Below are positions 12,101 through 20,448 of a DNA stretch of 64,000 nucleotides, piece by piece. Origin of the DNA: Euborellia annulipes (Eukaryota; Arthropoda; Insecta; Dermaptera; Anisolabididae); the NCBI GenBank assembly GCA_023213315.1, contig JAKCPI010006239.1, forward strand, positions 211,501 to 275,500, in the 5' to 3' direction. Numbering within the stretch: the stretch's first letter is position 1; each line of letters begins with the position of its first letter. The position numbers were made by a program, and so were the translations under genes. Under the pieces are notes generated by a model, which was given only the letters and a program-made list of their open reading frames with translations, did not search any database and was not told where the DNA came from.

Positions 12101-15100
12101 CGAGAACCAATTTCCTTTATTTTCTTTCCTCGTCAAGGATTTTACTCTTTTGATACGTATAATTAAACTTGAAATATATTTTTGTTGATGCTGTTTTTTT
12201 TTAAATCTATTTCGCATAGCCATAAAGATAAACTTGTCAAACCGTTTCTTTTAGTACTTTATCAAAAATCCAATCAGGGAATTATTAAAATAAACTATGA
12301 TAAAATATTTATATTTAATAGGAAATACTGAATAAGTTTTGCCCTGATATTAGTAAATTATAAATCCTCAATTGTTACAAAGTGTGAAGGGGTTAAAAAA
12401 TGGGCCAATTCCTCCTCTGAAATGAACCATTTGAAAATTAGCTTATCCCGGACTTGGGATTGAACATATACTCCTATTTTTTTTTTTTTTTGAACTGAGA
12501 GAGGACGAGATTAATCATACAGCCTTTCTTTAAGGTGGTTACTCGTCGAACAGCGTTGCTGTTTTTCAAGTTGGTGTTTGAAATAAATTTTCTTAAAACA
12601 CAACTGTATAGTTAAATTATTCTTTTTTTTTTTTTTTTTTTTGGCCAATATTAAAAAAAAAATAATTCAACTACACAGTTGTGTTTTAAAAAAATTTATT
12701 TCCAACACCAACTTGGAAAAACAGCAACGCTGTTCGACGAGTAACCACCTTAAAGAAAGGCTGTATATACTCCTATTTAATCATTATAATCATCTGTAAC
12801 ATTTTGGCTACCTCGGGACCACCGCCCTTCTTCCCCCTCTTCGACAATTCTTCTTGCCAACTTTAATATGTAAATGATTTCTAGCGACAACATTGATTGT
12901 AATTTCATATACATTAACATGACGTATGAGAGCTTTGATAACCTTAGAAAAATTCTCCCAAGCATTATAATATCTTATAACAGCTGGCATATTTATTTTT
13001 ATCCTAATCTATTTCCGCCTTCCTGAGATTATTTGCCAATTAAAAATAAAGATAAAAAAATCTCACACTGATTTTAAGTTAATTTATTTATAAAATAAAA
13101 ACAATATGTCATTATAAAATAGTAAAATATTATAAAAGTTATCTAATAAAAAAACATTCATATGTAAAATTGTAAATAATAAAAACAATATGGCTTTCAG
13201 AAAAATAATATTGTTTAAGCATATTTAGAGATTTTTGTCTCTCATTTGTTGACAAATTAAGAAATAAACGAGGAAAGTCAAAGTTAAAATTAATTCTAAA
13301 AGGCAACCGAATTAGATTTAGTGTGGATTACTTAGAAAAAAATCTTTGGTTGAACAGAACAATAAGTTTGAAGTATATGAAAAATTACTGACTAGTTCTT
13401 CGTTTTCGCGTTCTTTAAGACTATTTAAAGCTATCAAGCACAAGATATTATATTTCAGCTTTTTACAGCATATTTTGCGAATTTTTAGTGCATTTCGATC
13501 CTAATCCTAGAGAGTTGGGAAATTCAGTATGAGGGGAATCATTTTAATGACTAGTTGAAAGTTTATTAATAAAAAATTTAGAAATTTTTGCGGATGTTCA
13601 TGTTAAAGATTTTAACGAAAATGAATCATCCTGAATGGCTTTCGTGAAAGATAGATTGATTTTATTTTAAAGACTAGTTCTGTCTCACAGGGCTATCACG
13701 AATTGGAACCCTTTGTGCCTAATAGTGCTCAGTTTCTACTTTCCCCCTGGCAAGATGAGATAAGCATTGAAGAATAAGAATGTTGGATAATTATGTGGGT
13801 TCTGGTAGCTCTCATCCTCTTAGCCACCCGATACTTAAAACAAAGCAACAGTTGAAAAGAATGCTCTTTTTTTTAATGCAAATATTAATTGCTATTTTTT
13901 AGGGTTTTGTGCTAGCACATTAACAAACCCAATATGGTTTGTTAAAACTCGACTACAACTTGACTATAGGAAACATGGTCAGAGAATGACTGCTATAGAG
14001 TGCGTCAAGAGGATATATTCTAAAAATGTTAGTTAATTTTTTATTTAAAGATTAAAGATATTTTATTAAAAAATTTAAAAAATTGTTTTTTTATTTCCAT
14101 TTTTTAGGGACTACTAGGTTTTTATAAAGGAATTACAGCTTCATATTTTGGAATATCAGAAACTGTTATCCATTTTGTCATCTACGAAGCCATCAAGGCA
14201 AAATTAATGGCTGATCGAACACGACATGGAGATGATAAAAAATCCTCAAAAGATTTCCTAGAATTCATGATGGCTGGTGCTTGTTCAAAGACGATCGCCT
14301 CCATTCTAACATATCCTCATGGTAACTTTTTTTATTAAATAGTTTAATAAATCATATATTATATATGCTACTCGACTGTGTATATGCGAAGATAAGTTTT
14401 CTTTTGTGGTCTCGTAAAAAAATGTTTTCCATAAGTCTCAAATCCAACGCGACTTAACCCGAGAAAACATCTTTGCATTTACATATATACTCGTATATAT
14501 TCACCGGCACAATTAACCGACCACCCTGTTTTTATTTTCTGAAAACACCTCGAATTTAATAATAAGCTGTATTTCAATTTTAATATGATAATTATTCAAT
14601 AAATAATTACCTGTATTTAATATTATTTTGACACATGGAAGAAACGTTTTTAAATCATTTGATATACTTTGAGCAGGGCCTCAGACAGACTTGACGCGCC
14701 CCGGGATATAGCCCCCCTGCCCCCCCCCCCCCCTGTCTGCGCCCCTGACTTTGAGCATATAAATTTCAAAATTATAAGAATTTTTGTGCGGTTAATTGTG
14801 CCGATGAGAAGTGTAGGTATATAGTAAGAAATTTTTTGAAAACAATAATTAATATTTATTAATAATCACTATAAAAAATTGTCTAGACCGGCATACAAAT
14901 CCATTTTTCATTTTCCGGTCAATATAATTTTTTTTCATATATGTGGATTAATAAATATAAATTATATTTTTATTAAAATTAATACTATTTAAAATATCCC
15001 AATTTTTTCAGGAATAATTAATAAATATTTTGCCCTGATTTTTTATGGGAAATTAATGATTTTTACTGAACCTTTTAAATGCAAATATTTCAATTATAAA

Positions 15101-16799
15101 TTTATTATTAAGCTCTGTCGAATTTTATAATTTCTTCAAGATTTGAGAAATGAGAAGTGCAAATAAAATCAAAGTCGAAAAAATAAATTTCTATGCCTAG
15201 AGTAGCCAGAATATTTTTTTTTCCTTTGAGGGAAGTGGAGGTTATAAAGAATAATTTATCAATAAATCAATGGAAAAAGATCATTAAATATGGGTCCATT
15301 AATTTGTTTAATTTTTTTATATATATATTTTTGAGATTTTTTAGGGGATACCCCATATACCCTTCTGGCTACAGACTTTAGTAAGCTTCAATACTAACTT
15401 CGTCGTCTCGTTAGATATTTTTGATTTAAAATTTTTTTAAGCAAAGTTTTATTGTGAAGGCCACAATTGAATTGGTCTAAATAAAAAAACGATTTTTTTT
15501 TCTGTTTGCAAGTTTATTTATTAGGCATGAGCGACTAGGCTAGCATACAGTTTCGATGGCTTGATCCATCATCATCATCAGGCCTGAATATATATCAGAA
15601 AATAAATTTAAAAAAAAAAATTAATTCTTTAAACAATTGAATACATTTTTATATAGGCATTTATGGTATTTTTTGTATAAAAAAATTAATTCTAATTTTT
15701 TAGCGATAAGAAGTGACTGTAGACTTTGAATTGGATCTAGGAGACTTTGCAGCCAAGGAATTAAATAAAAAAACTTATTTAATTGTTAACCGTCGATGTT
15801 TCGGTCGCAAATCACGACCTTCCTCAAGACGATTAATTGTTAAAATATAAGATTAACAGTATATCTTAATACATATAGCTTAAATAATAATAATATTGTA
15901 TAATTTGCAATGATAATTAAAAATAATACTGTTAATCTTGTATTCTAACAATTAATGGTCCTGAGGAAGGTCGTGATTGCGACCGAAACGTCGACGATTA
16001 ACAAATAAATAAGTTTTTTATTTAATTCCTTGGCTGCAAAGTCTCTAGATTCAATTCTAATTTTTTTTTTTTTTTTTTTTAATTATGCATTATATTTGCC
16101 TAAAAATCTGTAAATATTATTAAAAAGATTAGAATTAAGTTTTTTTTATATATAAAATACCATCATCATTATCATTACCATATATAAAGCGCTAGTCATT
16201 CACTTCCAGTCTATGGTTTATGTACGTAAGAGGGAAATTTAAAACTTTAAAATTTTGCAAATGCTCGCCGAAGGTCCAAAATTTCCAAAAAGTGAGCAGC
16301 AATAATAATAATAAATTTGATGCATTTGCTCGCCGAAGGCGATTGAAAATTTGTTGGTTTCAATTTCGCAATGATTTTTTGATGTATTTTCAGGCCTGAT
16401 GATGATGGACCAAGGCATCGAAACTGTATCCTAGTGCAAACAGAAAAAAACAATCATTTTTTATTTAAACCAATTCAATGGTGGTCCTCACAATAAAACT
16501 TCCCCTAACAAAATTTTAAATAATTATCAATTGTGCAAATTGATAGGCCTATTTAGGATATTTTTGGTTTTGCAGAAGTTGCCCGGACTAGATTGAGAGA
16601 AGAGGGCAATAAGTACTGCTCTTTCTGCCAAACACTGACTACTGTCTACCGAGAAGAGGGCTATCGAGGTCTCTACCGAGGCCTAGCAACTCAACTCATT
16701 CGCCAAATACCTAACACAGCCATCATCATGGCTACCTACGAGGCAGTGGTCTACACCCTCACCAAATATGGACATGCTGGTTTCTATCAATCCACTTGA
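2455..16799 (+). CDS. Rim2: Mitochondrial pyrimidine nucleotide carrier, complete six-exon gene
   Basis: Exons 2455-2495, 2559-2834, 9568-9746, 13903-14027, 14108-14321 and 16576-16799 join to 1059 nt, giving 352 residues plus TGA, all with GT-AG introns and consistent phases. The start is the first ATG after an in-frame TGA at 2446-2448. Three mitochondrial-carrier repeats are visible, with signature motifs PLEVVK (residues 26-31), PIWFVK (175-180) and PHEVAR (277-282); the Trp in the second motif is typical of this subfamily. [17 protein letters not shown] and QIPNTAI blocks are also present. Family members exchange pyrimidine (deoxy)nucleotides across the inner mitochondrial membrane for mtDNA and RNA synthesis. 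The loop after the first motif, with RRKLS and a VQCLRHI block, resembles insect Rim2 more than vertebrate SLC25A36. Nothing is missing or frameshifted, so the gene looks functional. Confidence 0.97.
2559..2834 (+). CDS. Rim2: Carrier gene exon 2
   Basis: Runs from helix 1 ([10 protein letters not shown]) through PLEVVKTR into a long polar matrix loop and ends in VQCLR before a GTAGGG donor at 2835. Reading on through the donor gives an immediate TAG at 2836-2838, which confirms the splice. The loop (about residues 37-95) is Lys/Ser-rich with RRKLS, a feature of insect-type Rim2. The antisense open frame covering 2478-2945 is a shadow. Confidence 0.96.
3100..3132. repeat. (AT)n microsatellite
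   Basis: Uninterrupted AT dinucleotides. Confidence 0.95.
3747..3815 (-). ncRNA. tRNA-like remnant
   Basis: Read on the minus strand this has AGGTGATAAAGCAGCTAAGC (A-box-like) and CGAGTTCAAATCCACC (B-box-like) at tRNA spacing. The acceptor ends do not form a clean seven-pair stem, so it is more likely a SINE or foldback head than a working tRNA. Confidence 0.4.
4513..4611. repeat. Decayed foldback of the 17.5-kb family
   Basis: Inverted arms around TCTATCGAATAAAACT and its complement at 4590-4605. The interior shows, on the minus strand, a degraded version of the hammerhead-like segment intact at 17811-17843 (the CTGATGA box is lost, GAAACG is kept). Confidence 0.6.
6950..7010 (-). ncRNA. 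tRNA-like sequence
   Basis: Minus strand reads TTGGTCTAGTGAACAGAG (A-box region) then GACCAGAGTTCGAATAC (B-box region), with a GTGA/TCAC hairpin between them in the anticodon position. Acceptor pairing is poor. Probably a tRNA-derived repeat head or pseudogene. Confidence 0.45.
7921..8300 (-). mobile_element. Non-LTR retrotransposon reverse-transcriptase tail, frameshifted
   Basis: On the minus strand a frame from 8199 to 7921 encodes [36 protein letters not shown] and [20 protein letters not shown], the typical C-terminal region of jockey/CR1-like reverse transcriptases. The block just upstream ([17 protein letters not shown], about 8290-8235) is in another frame, so the copy is broken. Only the 3' end of the element is present, as expected of a 5'-truncated insertion. 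Confidence 0.75.
8407..8715 (-). mobile_element. Non-LTR retrotransposon reverse-transcriptase C-terminus
   Basis: One uninterrupted minus-strand frame ends at a TGA (8409-8407) and includes [35 protein letters not shown], then [19 protein letters not shown] and [15 protein letters not shown]. The order HPY - RT - SF.P - WN.LP - LQ.FK..LN.HL is characteristic of the tail of jockey/CR1-type open reading frame 2. A stop lies just upstream, and no catalytic core is present. Confidence 0.8.
8862..8892 (-). ncRNA. Hammerhead-like motif, first core base changed
   Basis: Minus strand: TTGATGA, A, GGTGGG - CATAGT - CCTGCC, GAAAC. The stem closes with two G-T wobbles. C3 of the usual CTGANGA is T, so cleavage activity is doubtful. 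Confidence 0.45.
8940..9430. repeat. Foldback repeat family A, copy 1
   Basis: Arms of about 110 bp (8945-9060 and 9100-9212) are inverted copies that include CCTCGCTTTTCTGAGTTATA and the segment AAAAACATTGGAGATGC. Their loop is about 43 bp. A non-palindromic tail (9212-9430) follows. The same loop, right arm and tail recur at 26290-26730. Confidence 0.85.
9568..9746 (+). CDS. Rim2: Carrier gene exon 3
   Basis: Begins with the last base of Arg106 and encodes [20 protein letters not shown], then [12 protein letters not shown] and the start of repeat 2, ending in SASAA plus one base before a GTATGC donor. [14 protein letters not shown] is the conserved short matrix helix and loop of carrier repeat 1. 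The exon follows a 6.7-kb intron full of repeats. Confidence 0.97.
10225..10430. repeat. Foldback with tRNA-like apex
   Basis: About 45-bp arms (AAAAACATATAACCAAG at 10226 and its diverged complement ending near 10427) enclose a 72-nt tRNA-like sequence at 10275-10346. Arms differ at several positions, so this is not a sequencing hairpin artefact. Confidence 0.8.
10275..10346 (-). ncRNA. tRNA-like cloverleaf at foldback apex
   Basis: The minus strand folds with a seven-pair acceptor stem (GGTACTG / CGGTACC, one G-T), a four-pair D stem (GTCC / GGGC) with AGTGGTA loop, and a five-pair anticodon-like stem (TGTTG / CGACA) with a nine-base loop AGTACAAAT. The T arm (GCGAATCCCGG) is imperfect. 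The enlarged anticodon loop and weak T stem argue against a normal tRNA. The same family appears at 47785-47885 with compensating changes. Confidence 0.6.
10472..10949. repeat. Long foldback
   Basis: Arms of about 170-180 bp (10472-10650 and 10780-10949) share, in inverted form, GCCTACGCAATCCATCCT, CACATATGTATAATTTGATG and TTTTATCATTTAAA. The centre (about 10650-10780) is unpaired and slightly GC-richer. No coding content was recognised. Confidence 0.85.
11044..11075 (+). ncRNA. Hammerhead-like motif, decayed
   Basis: CTGAAGA box intact and stem mostly kept (GGCCAC / GTGACC), but the second box reads GCAAC instead of GAAAC. It belongs to the family intact at 24389-24420. Downstream sequence (TAAACCACAGTTAAACCG) matches the same family. 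Confidence 0.5.
11631..11815. repeat. Foldback
   Basis: GTGCCAATT at the left end pairs with AATTGGCAC at the right. The arms (about 70 bp) include CAAATATTACCCTCTCTTT and its complement. Short AT loop. Confidence 0.8.
12520..12763. mobile_element. Foldback MITE with TA target duplication
   Basis: Starts CAGCCTTTCTTTAAGGTGG and ends with its complement, flanked on both sides by TA (12518-12519 and 12764-12765), as for Tc1/mariner-type insertions. The arms pair for about 110 bp up to a poly-T / poly-A apex near 12620-12660. No transposase. Confidence 0.8.
13903..14027 (+). CDS. Rim2: Carrier gene exon 4
   Basis: Completes a Gly codon and encodes [20 protein letters not shown] and the following loop to KRIYSKN, with a GTTAGT donor. 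It holds the second signature motif PIWFVK, where Trp replaces the usual acidic residue as in other SLC25A33/36 proteins. Confidence 0.97.
14108..14321 (+). CDS. Rim2: Carrier gene exon 5
   Basis: Encodes [20 protein letters not shown], then [10 protein letters not shown], a hydrophilic linker and [20 protein letters not shown], ending in PH plus one base before GTAACT. It covers the end of repeat 2 and the fifth helix. It is separated from exon 4 by an 80-bp intron. Confidence 0.97.
14674..14747. mobile_element. 74-bp hAT-type MITE with perfect 8-bp duplication
   Basis: Ends CAGGGCCTCAGACAG and CTGTCTGCGCCCCTG are inverted repeats. The insert is flanked on both sides by ACTTTGAG (14666-14673 and 14748-14755). 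The interior is mostly a long C run. The size leaves room for little beyond the terminal repeats. Confidence 0.9.
15550..15581 (-). ncRNA. Hammerhead-like motif
   Basis: Minus strand: CTGATGA, T, then GATGATGG - ATCAAG - CCATC, GAAAC. It pairs in inverted orientation with the copy at 16396-16424. Confidence 0.5.
15798..15827 (-). ncRNA. Hammerhead-like motif, decayed
   Basis: Minus strand: TTGAGGA, A, GGTCG - TGATTTG - CGACC, GAAAC, followed by ATC instead of GTC. The first core base is changed. It is the inverted partner of 15961-15992. Confidence 0.45.
15961..15992 (+). ncRNA. Hammerhead-ribozyme-like motif (best candidate)
   Basis: CTGAGGA (15961-15967), one A, stem GGTCG (15969-15973) / CGACC (15980-15984), then GAAAC and GTC (15990-15992). 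Sequence before the core (TTAATGGTC) pairs 8 of 9 with that after the GTC (GACGATTAA), as stem I of a type I hammerhead would. The deviation from the textbook core is one extra A between CTGANGA and stem II. ACGT after GAA could form a two-pair stem III or a dimer, as described for hammerheads in Penelope-like elements. Confidence 0.6.
16396..16424 (+). ncRNA. Hammerhead-like motif
   Basis: CTGATGA, T, GATG - GACCAAGG - CATC, GAAAC. Inverted partner of 15550-15581, with altered loop and retained stem. Confidence 0.5.
16576..16799 (+). CDS. Rim2: Carrier gene exon 6 (last)
   Basis: Starts by completing Glu of [16 protein letters not shown] and encodes [40 protein letters not shown] and a short tail, ending at TGA 16797-16799. 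This carries the third signature motif and the sixth helix. The C-terminal tail (HAGFYQST) is short. Confidence 0.97.
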
Positions 16800-16889
16800 C
16801 TTCTCTACAACTGAAGTACATCACAACCATTTAAGACTGAACTTGTTTATATATATTATTCAGTCTCCCTATATTTTATTATATTGGTT

Positions 16890-16954
16890 AATAAATACAA
16901 GTCAAAATTATTATATATATAATGTTATTATGTTAACCAAAATTACTAAATAAA
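16890..16954 (+). other. Candidate polyadenylation signals of the carrier gene
   Basis: AATAAA hexamers at 16890-16895 and 16949-16954, 91 and 150 nt after the stop codon. These are the natural candidates for 3' end formation, though AT-richness makes chance hexamers common. Confidence 0.5.
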
Positions 16955-17523
16955 TATATCAAAAATTATTTAGTCAACAAGTCCAAAAAAAAAAACATTT
17001 TCTACAAAAAGCCTCTACGATTTTGTTAAATAAGTTTCAAACTATTCATTATATTTGTTTGAAGGTTAATTAATAAAATAGTATCTAAGAAATTATATAC
17101 TCGTATATCACGTATGGGTCCGTGATGAAAATTCATATAATTAATATTTATTAATTCTAACAGCCGACTACTATAGTTAGTTTATATTTTTGACAAATTT
17201 GGTTTTACATAGAAAGAGTTAATTATTTTTTATGTTGGTATTACACATTGGAATTTTTATTTTTTTCATCTTTTCAAAATTTAGAATTGAAAAGAAATTT
17301 AGTTTATTATTTCATTTAAGTTTTTGCTACATTAATGATGTTTATTAATGTTGTAATAAAATCAAAAATTTGTTGTAATCAAGGAAAGATGTTTTTAATG
17401 TCAAACATTTAAATATACAAAAATGTTGATAATAGAAGTGGCTGTTCAGCAATTAGAATGAAGGAAGAGAGGATGTCAGCCAAAAAGGAGCCTCTATCGA
17501 ATAAAAATCTCCAATCAGAAAAC

Positions 17524-17556
17524 GTTTCGGGTTTAATTAGATAAAACCATCATCAG
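17524..17556 (-). ncRNA. Hammerhead-like motif
   Basis: Minus strand: CTGATGA, T, GGTTT - TATCTAATT - AAACC, C, GAAAC, GTT. AGAA before the core pairs with TTCT after GTT (short stem I). Confidence 0.55.
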
Positions 17557-17810
17557 TTCTTTAGAGATTATTGGCAATCTCAAGATGCACACCATTGAGA
17601 TGCAGATAGAGTTGTTATATATATATAAACATATACAAAATTGTCTATATCATATAGACATTTGAGACTTGGCCGTGTTGACTGATGAGCATCTGACAAC
17701 TGATATGCAAATTTTGTATTTTTTATATAATTTTGTATATGTTTATATATAACAACTCTATCTGCATCTCAATGGTGTGCATCTTGAGATTGCCAATAAT
17801 CTCTAAAGAA

Positions 17811-17843
17811 CTGATGATGGTTTTATCTAATTAAACCCGAAAC
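17811..17843 (+). ncRNA. Hammerhead-like motif
   Basis: CTGATGA, T, GGTTT - TATCTAATT - AAACC, C, GAAAC, GTT: identical in the core to its inverted partner at 17524-17556. Confidence 0.55.
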
Positions 17844-18102
17844 GTTTTCTGATTGGAGATTTTTATTCGATAGAGGCTCCTTTTTTTGGCTGACATCCTC
17901 TCTTCCTTCATTCTAAATATACAAAATTAATAATAGTGTTGCCATAGAGCGATGTTTCCCAACAGGTGGTCCGATGACGATGTCTTAGGAGTCTGCGAAA
18001 TGTCACTGAGAAATTAATTAAATTAGTTTGTGTTTAACTTGACTTGCAGTAGCAGATTTCGAGCTCAAAGAACCTTATCCTTTTTAAACATCAAGAGTAA
18101 CA

Positions 18103-18350
18103 ATTGAATCGTTTATTTCAGAAACCACCTAAGCGACAAAATTTCAAATCATGTGTTTTTGGTGCTACTGTACAATTTAAAGGTAAATACATCTTTTAGA
18201 TCATCCCAATAACATGTTTTTGATTTGGTAAAAAAATATTTGAAAGAGACTAGACCTATACTTAAGCTGCAAAACAGTTTTCTTTAGTTTTCCGAAAGTT
18301 GAAAAAAGCGCACTTAGGTGGTTTCTGAAATAAACGATTCAATTTAGTTT
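18103..18350. repeat. Short-armed foldback
   Basis: AATTGAATCGTTTATTTCAG and CCACCTAAG at 18112-18133 recur inverted at about 18316-18345. The loop is about 180 bp. Confidence 0.7.
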
Positions 18351-18385
18351 TTTGTTTTCAAGAGAATTGGATAAATGATATATAT

Positions 18386-18986
18386 GTTAGGCCGAATCGA
18401 CGAAATTGCTTATTTCATGAAATATGCAAAATTTTGCCGTTTTCGTGAAATCGGCAAGCCCCCTGCCGAGTTCACGTATTAGGTATTATTTTTTCTTAGT
18501 TTTGCCTTTTTCACGAAAAAAGCAGCCATTTGCTTTTTCGGGTTTTTCATTTCTCGATTATATTTATCACCTAAAGAAACTTGTAAATAAAGTAAAATTA
18601 ATTAAAATTTATTTATTTATTTATCAGACAACCGATCAAGTCCCCTAGTGTCGACCTTCGGTTCGGTTAGCACGGTCCAAAACCATTCAGCTCGAAGCGA
18701 TTGGATATTACTTAAAATTGCAGCAAAATTAAATTGAATGCACTGTCAGTGCTAGAGGCTAAGTTCAATAAACAAAAAGTAATTTCTCGGCTGGGGATTC
18801 GGCTGCTTATTTTTATTTTTTAAATAATATCCACTCGTTTCGAACTGAATGTTTTTGGACCGAAGCCAAGAAAATGCCCTAGTTTTAAATTTTACTTGTC
18901 TCGCTATCCTTTACTAGCATAATTGATAATATCACAAAATTTTTGCCGATTTCATGAAATAAGCAATTTCGTCAATTCGGCGTAAC
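18386..18986. repeat. Nested foldback
   Basis: Left GTTAGGCCGAATCGACG and right CGTCAATTCGGCGTAAC ends plus about 60 bp of arm pair. Inside, a second inverted pair holds ACCTTCGGTTCGG / CCGAAG and GGATATTACTTAAAA / TTTTTTAAATAATATCC. Confidence 0.7.
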
Positions 18987-19524
18987 ATATACATATTTAT
19001 TATATCTACTTTTGTATAGGCACACTTGCTCTTAGCAACACTATTATGAATTTTATTTGTATATTTAAATGTTTGATATTAAAAACATCTTTCACACGTT
19101 CACAACAAATTTTTGATTTTATTTCAATTTAATATATAAATACACCAATTAGTATATCTATTTTTATAGTGATCTCTCCCATTTTATCCAGAGGAAAAAA
19201 AATGGAGTTGTGGTTCGAGAGCAGCGGGCGAGATATGCCCAACAAACACAAACTCACCCCGCAAAATAGCTTTATCTTAAATCATTAAGTTTATACAGAC
19301 AAAAATTTTTGTAAAATTGTTTAAACTTAAAATTTAATTTCAAATTAAAAATGAAAATACCGTATTTTTTTTTAATTTAATGTTTTTACGAGAAAAAATG
19401 CTTATTAAATGGCACTCGATTAGGGCCAAAGAGAGAGACGATTATTCCTTCATTTATACCTATTATATTTTAGAATTTTTAGGACTATACATTTCAGAAA
19501 GATTATTTTAAAAAAAGACCAACA

Positions 19525-20021
19525 CACCTTAAATTACTTTTCGACATATTCATCGTGCAAATAATTTGTCATATCTTGTCACAAATTGCAACCGAGAATT
19601 CTGCCGTCTGCGACTGAATCAGTTCTGGAAGTTTATCTTGATCTCACCTTAACTTGACAAGTGCTGGCCGACAAGAAATTTCATTCGCAAAGAGAAAACA
19701 AATAGAAGTCAATTGGAGCTAGTTCCTGACCGTTGTCGTGCATGACAATTCGCGAACGCAAACCGCAATCGCTAGATTCATTTAGTGGGATCATCTCTGT
19801 TATCCTCCTTCAAGTTCCATTCTAGCTCCAACAGATTCCCATTTGTTTTCTCATCTCAAGAAATTTCTTGTCTGCCAGCACTTGACAAGGGATGATGTGA
19901 TCAAAATAAACGTCGCAGACGGCCCAGTGTGTACCGACCGTTTCAATGTTTCATTTAGTGCCAAGATATGAGACATCCCTTAATTCGATTGGTAAATATG
20001 TCAAAAATTAATTTAAGGTAT
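19525..20021. repeat. Diverged foldback
   Basis: Inverted arms share GCCGTCTGCGAC, TTGATC, CAAGTGCTGGCCGACAAG (one mismatch), AAATTTC and GTTTTCTC. The arms have drifted more than in other foldbacks, suggesting an older insertion. Confidence 0.75.
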
Positions 20022-20122
20022 ATTTTCTATAATTAGAGATGGAAAATTCTTGAGAATAAAAAATTCTCGAGAATATGCTCCATTTTGAGAATTTTTTGAG
20101 AACAAGCCAGGGGAGTTTTGAG

Positions 20123-20448
20123 TAGGGCTGCGCAAAATAATCGATTATTCATCGATTATTTCTTCAAAAATAATCGATTATTTTTCATAATCGATTTTTT
20201 AAGGAAATATGCGTTTGAAAAGAAAGGATGAGACTCGTATGCTAAAAAAAAAGTTAAATGATTTTCACGAGAGGGAAAAAAATGAAAATTTTAAGGAAAA
20301 TAATTTTCGTTTTACTAAAAAAAAAAGGTCAAATGCTTTTCGCTAGAGGGAAAAATGGAAATTTTACCAGAGAAAAAAAGGTATAATCAATCATTTTTTT
20401 TTTTCATAATCGATAATCGATTATTTTTCCCATAATCGAACACACCTA
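20123..20448. mobile_element. hAT-type MITE with perfect 8-bp duplication
   Basis: Starts TAGGGCTGCGCAAAATAATC and ends AATCGAACACACCTA. GTTTTGAG flanks both sides (20115-20122 and 20449-20456). Several ATAATCGATTAT palindromes lie at both ends. No transposase coding. Confidence 0.85.

Larger units (their letters stand above)
9747..13902 (+). other. Carrier intron 3 (4.2 kb), repeat-filled
   Basis: Holds four foldbacks (10225-10430, 10472-10949, 11631-11815, 12520-12763), a decayed hammerhead-like motif at 11044-11075 and AT-rich filler. The 13680-13830 stretch is somewhat less AT-rich and may contain a decayed LINE tail, but no frame supports it firmly. Confidence 0.7.
15725..16060. repeat. 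Inner foldback of a nested pair
   Basis: Arms 15725-15855 and 15935-16060 share GACTTTGCAGCCAAGGAATT, GTCGATGTTTCGGTCGC and AGATTAACAGTAT in inverted form. The right arm holds the best hammerhead-like motif of the window. Confidence 0.85.
15435..16520. repeat. Outer foldback of a nested pair
   Basis: Arms 15435-15605 and 16375-16520 are inverted, diverged copies that share AATTCAATTGTGG-type sequence, TCTGTTTGCA and the hammerhead-like segment. The interior carries a second, independent foldback and a poly-T tract (16062-16080). Confidence 0.75.
14322..16575 (+). other. Carrier intron 5 (2.25 kb)
   Basis: Contains a 74-bp hAT MITE (14674-14747), a nested pair of foldbacks (15435-16520 and 15725-16060) with four hammerhead-like motifs, and AT-rich filler. 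A short inverted pair (CACAATTAACCG near 14508 and CGGTTAATTGTG near 14789) surrounds the MITE. Confidence 0.7.
17447..17915. repeat. Foldback with hammerhead-like motif in both arms
   Basis: Arms of about 190 bp (17447-17640 and 17738-17915) are almost perfect inverted copies, including GGAAGAGAGGATGTCAGCC, GATGCACACCATTGAGATGC and the hammerhead-like segment. The centre (about 17640-17738) is unpaired and contains GACTGATGAGCATCTGACA. Confidence 0.9.
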
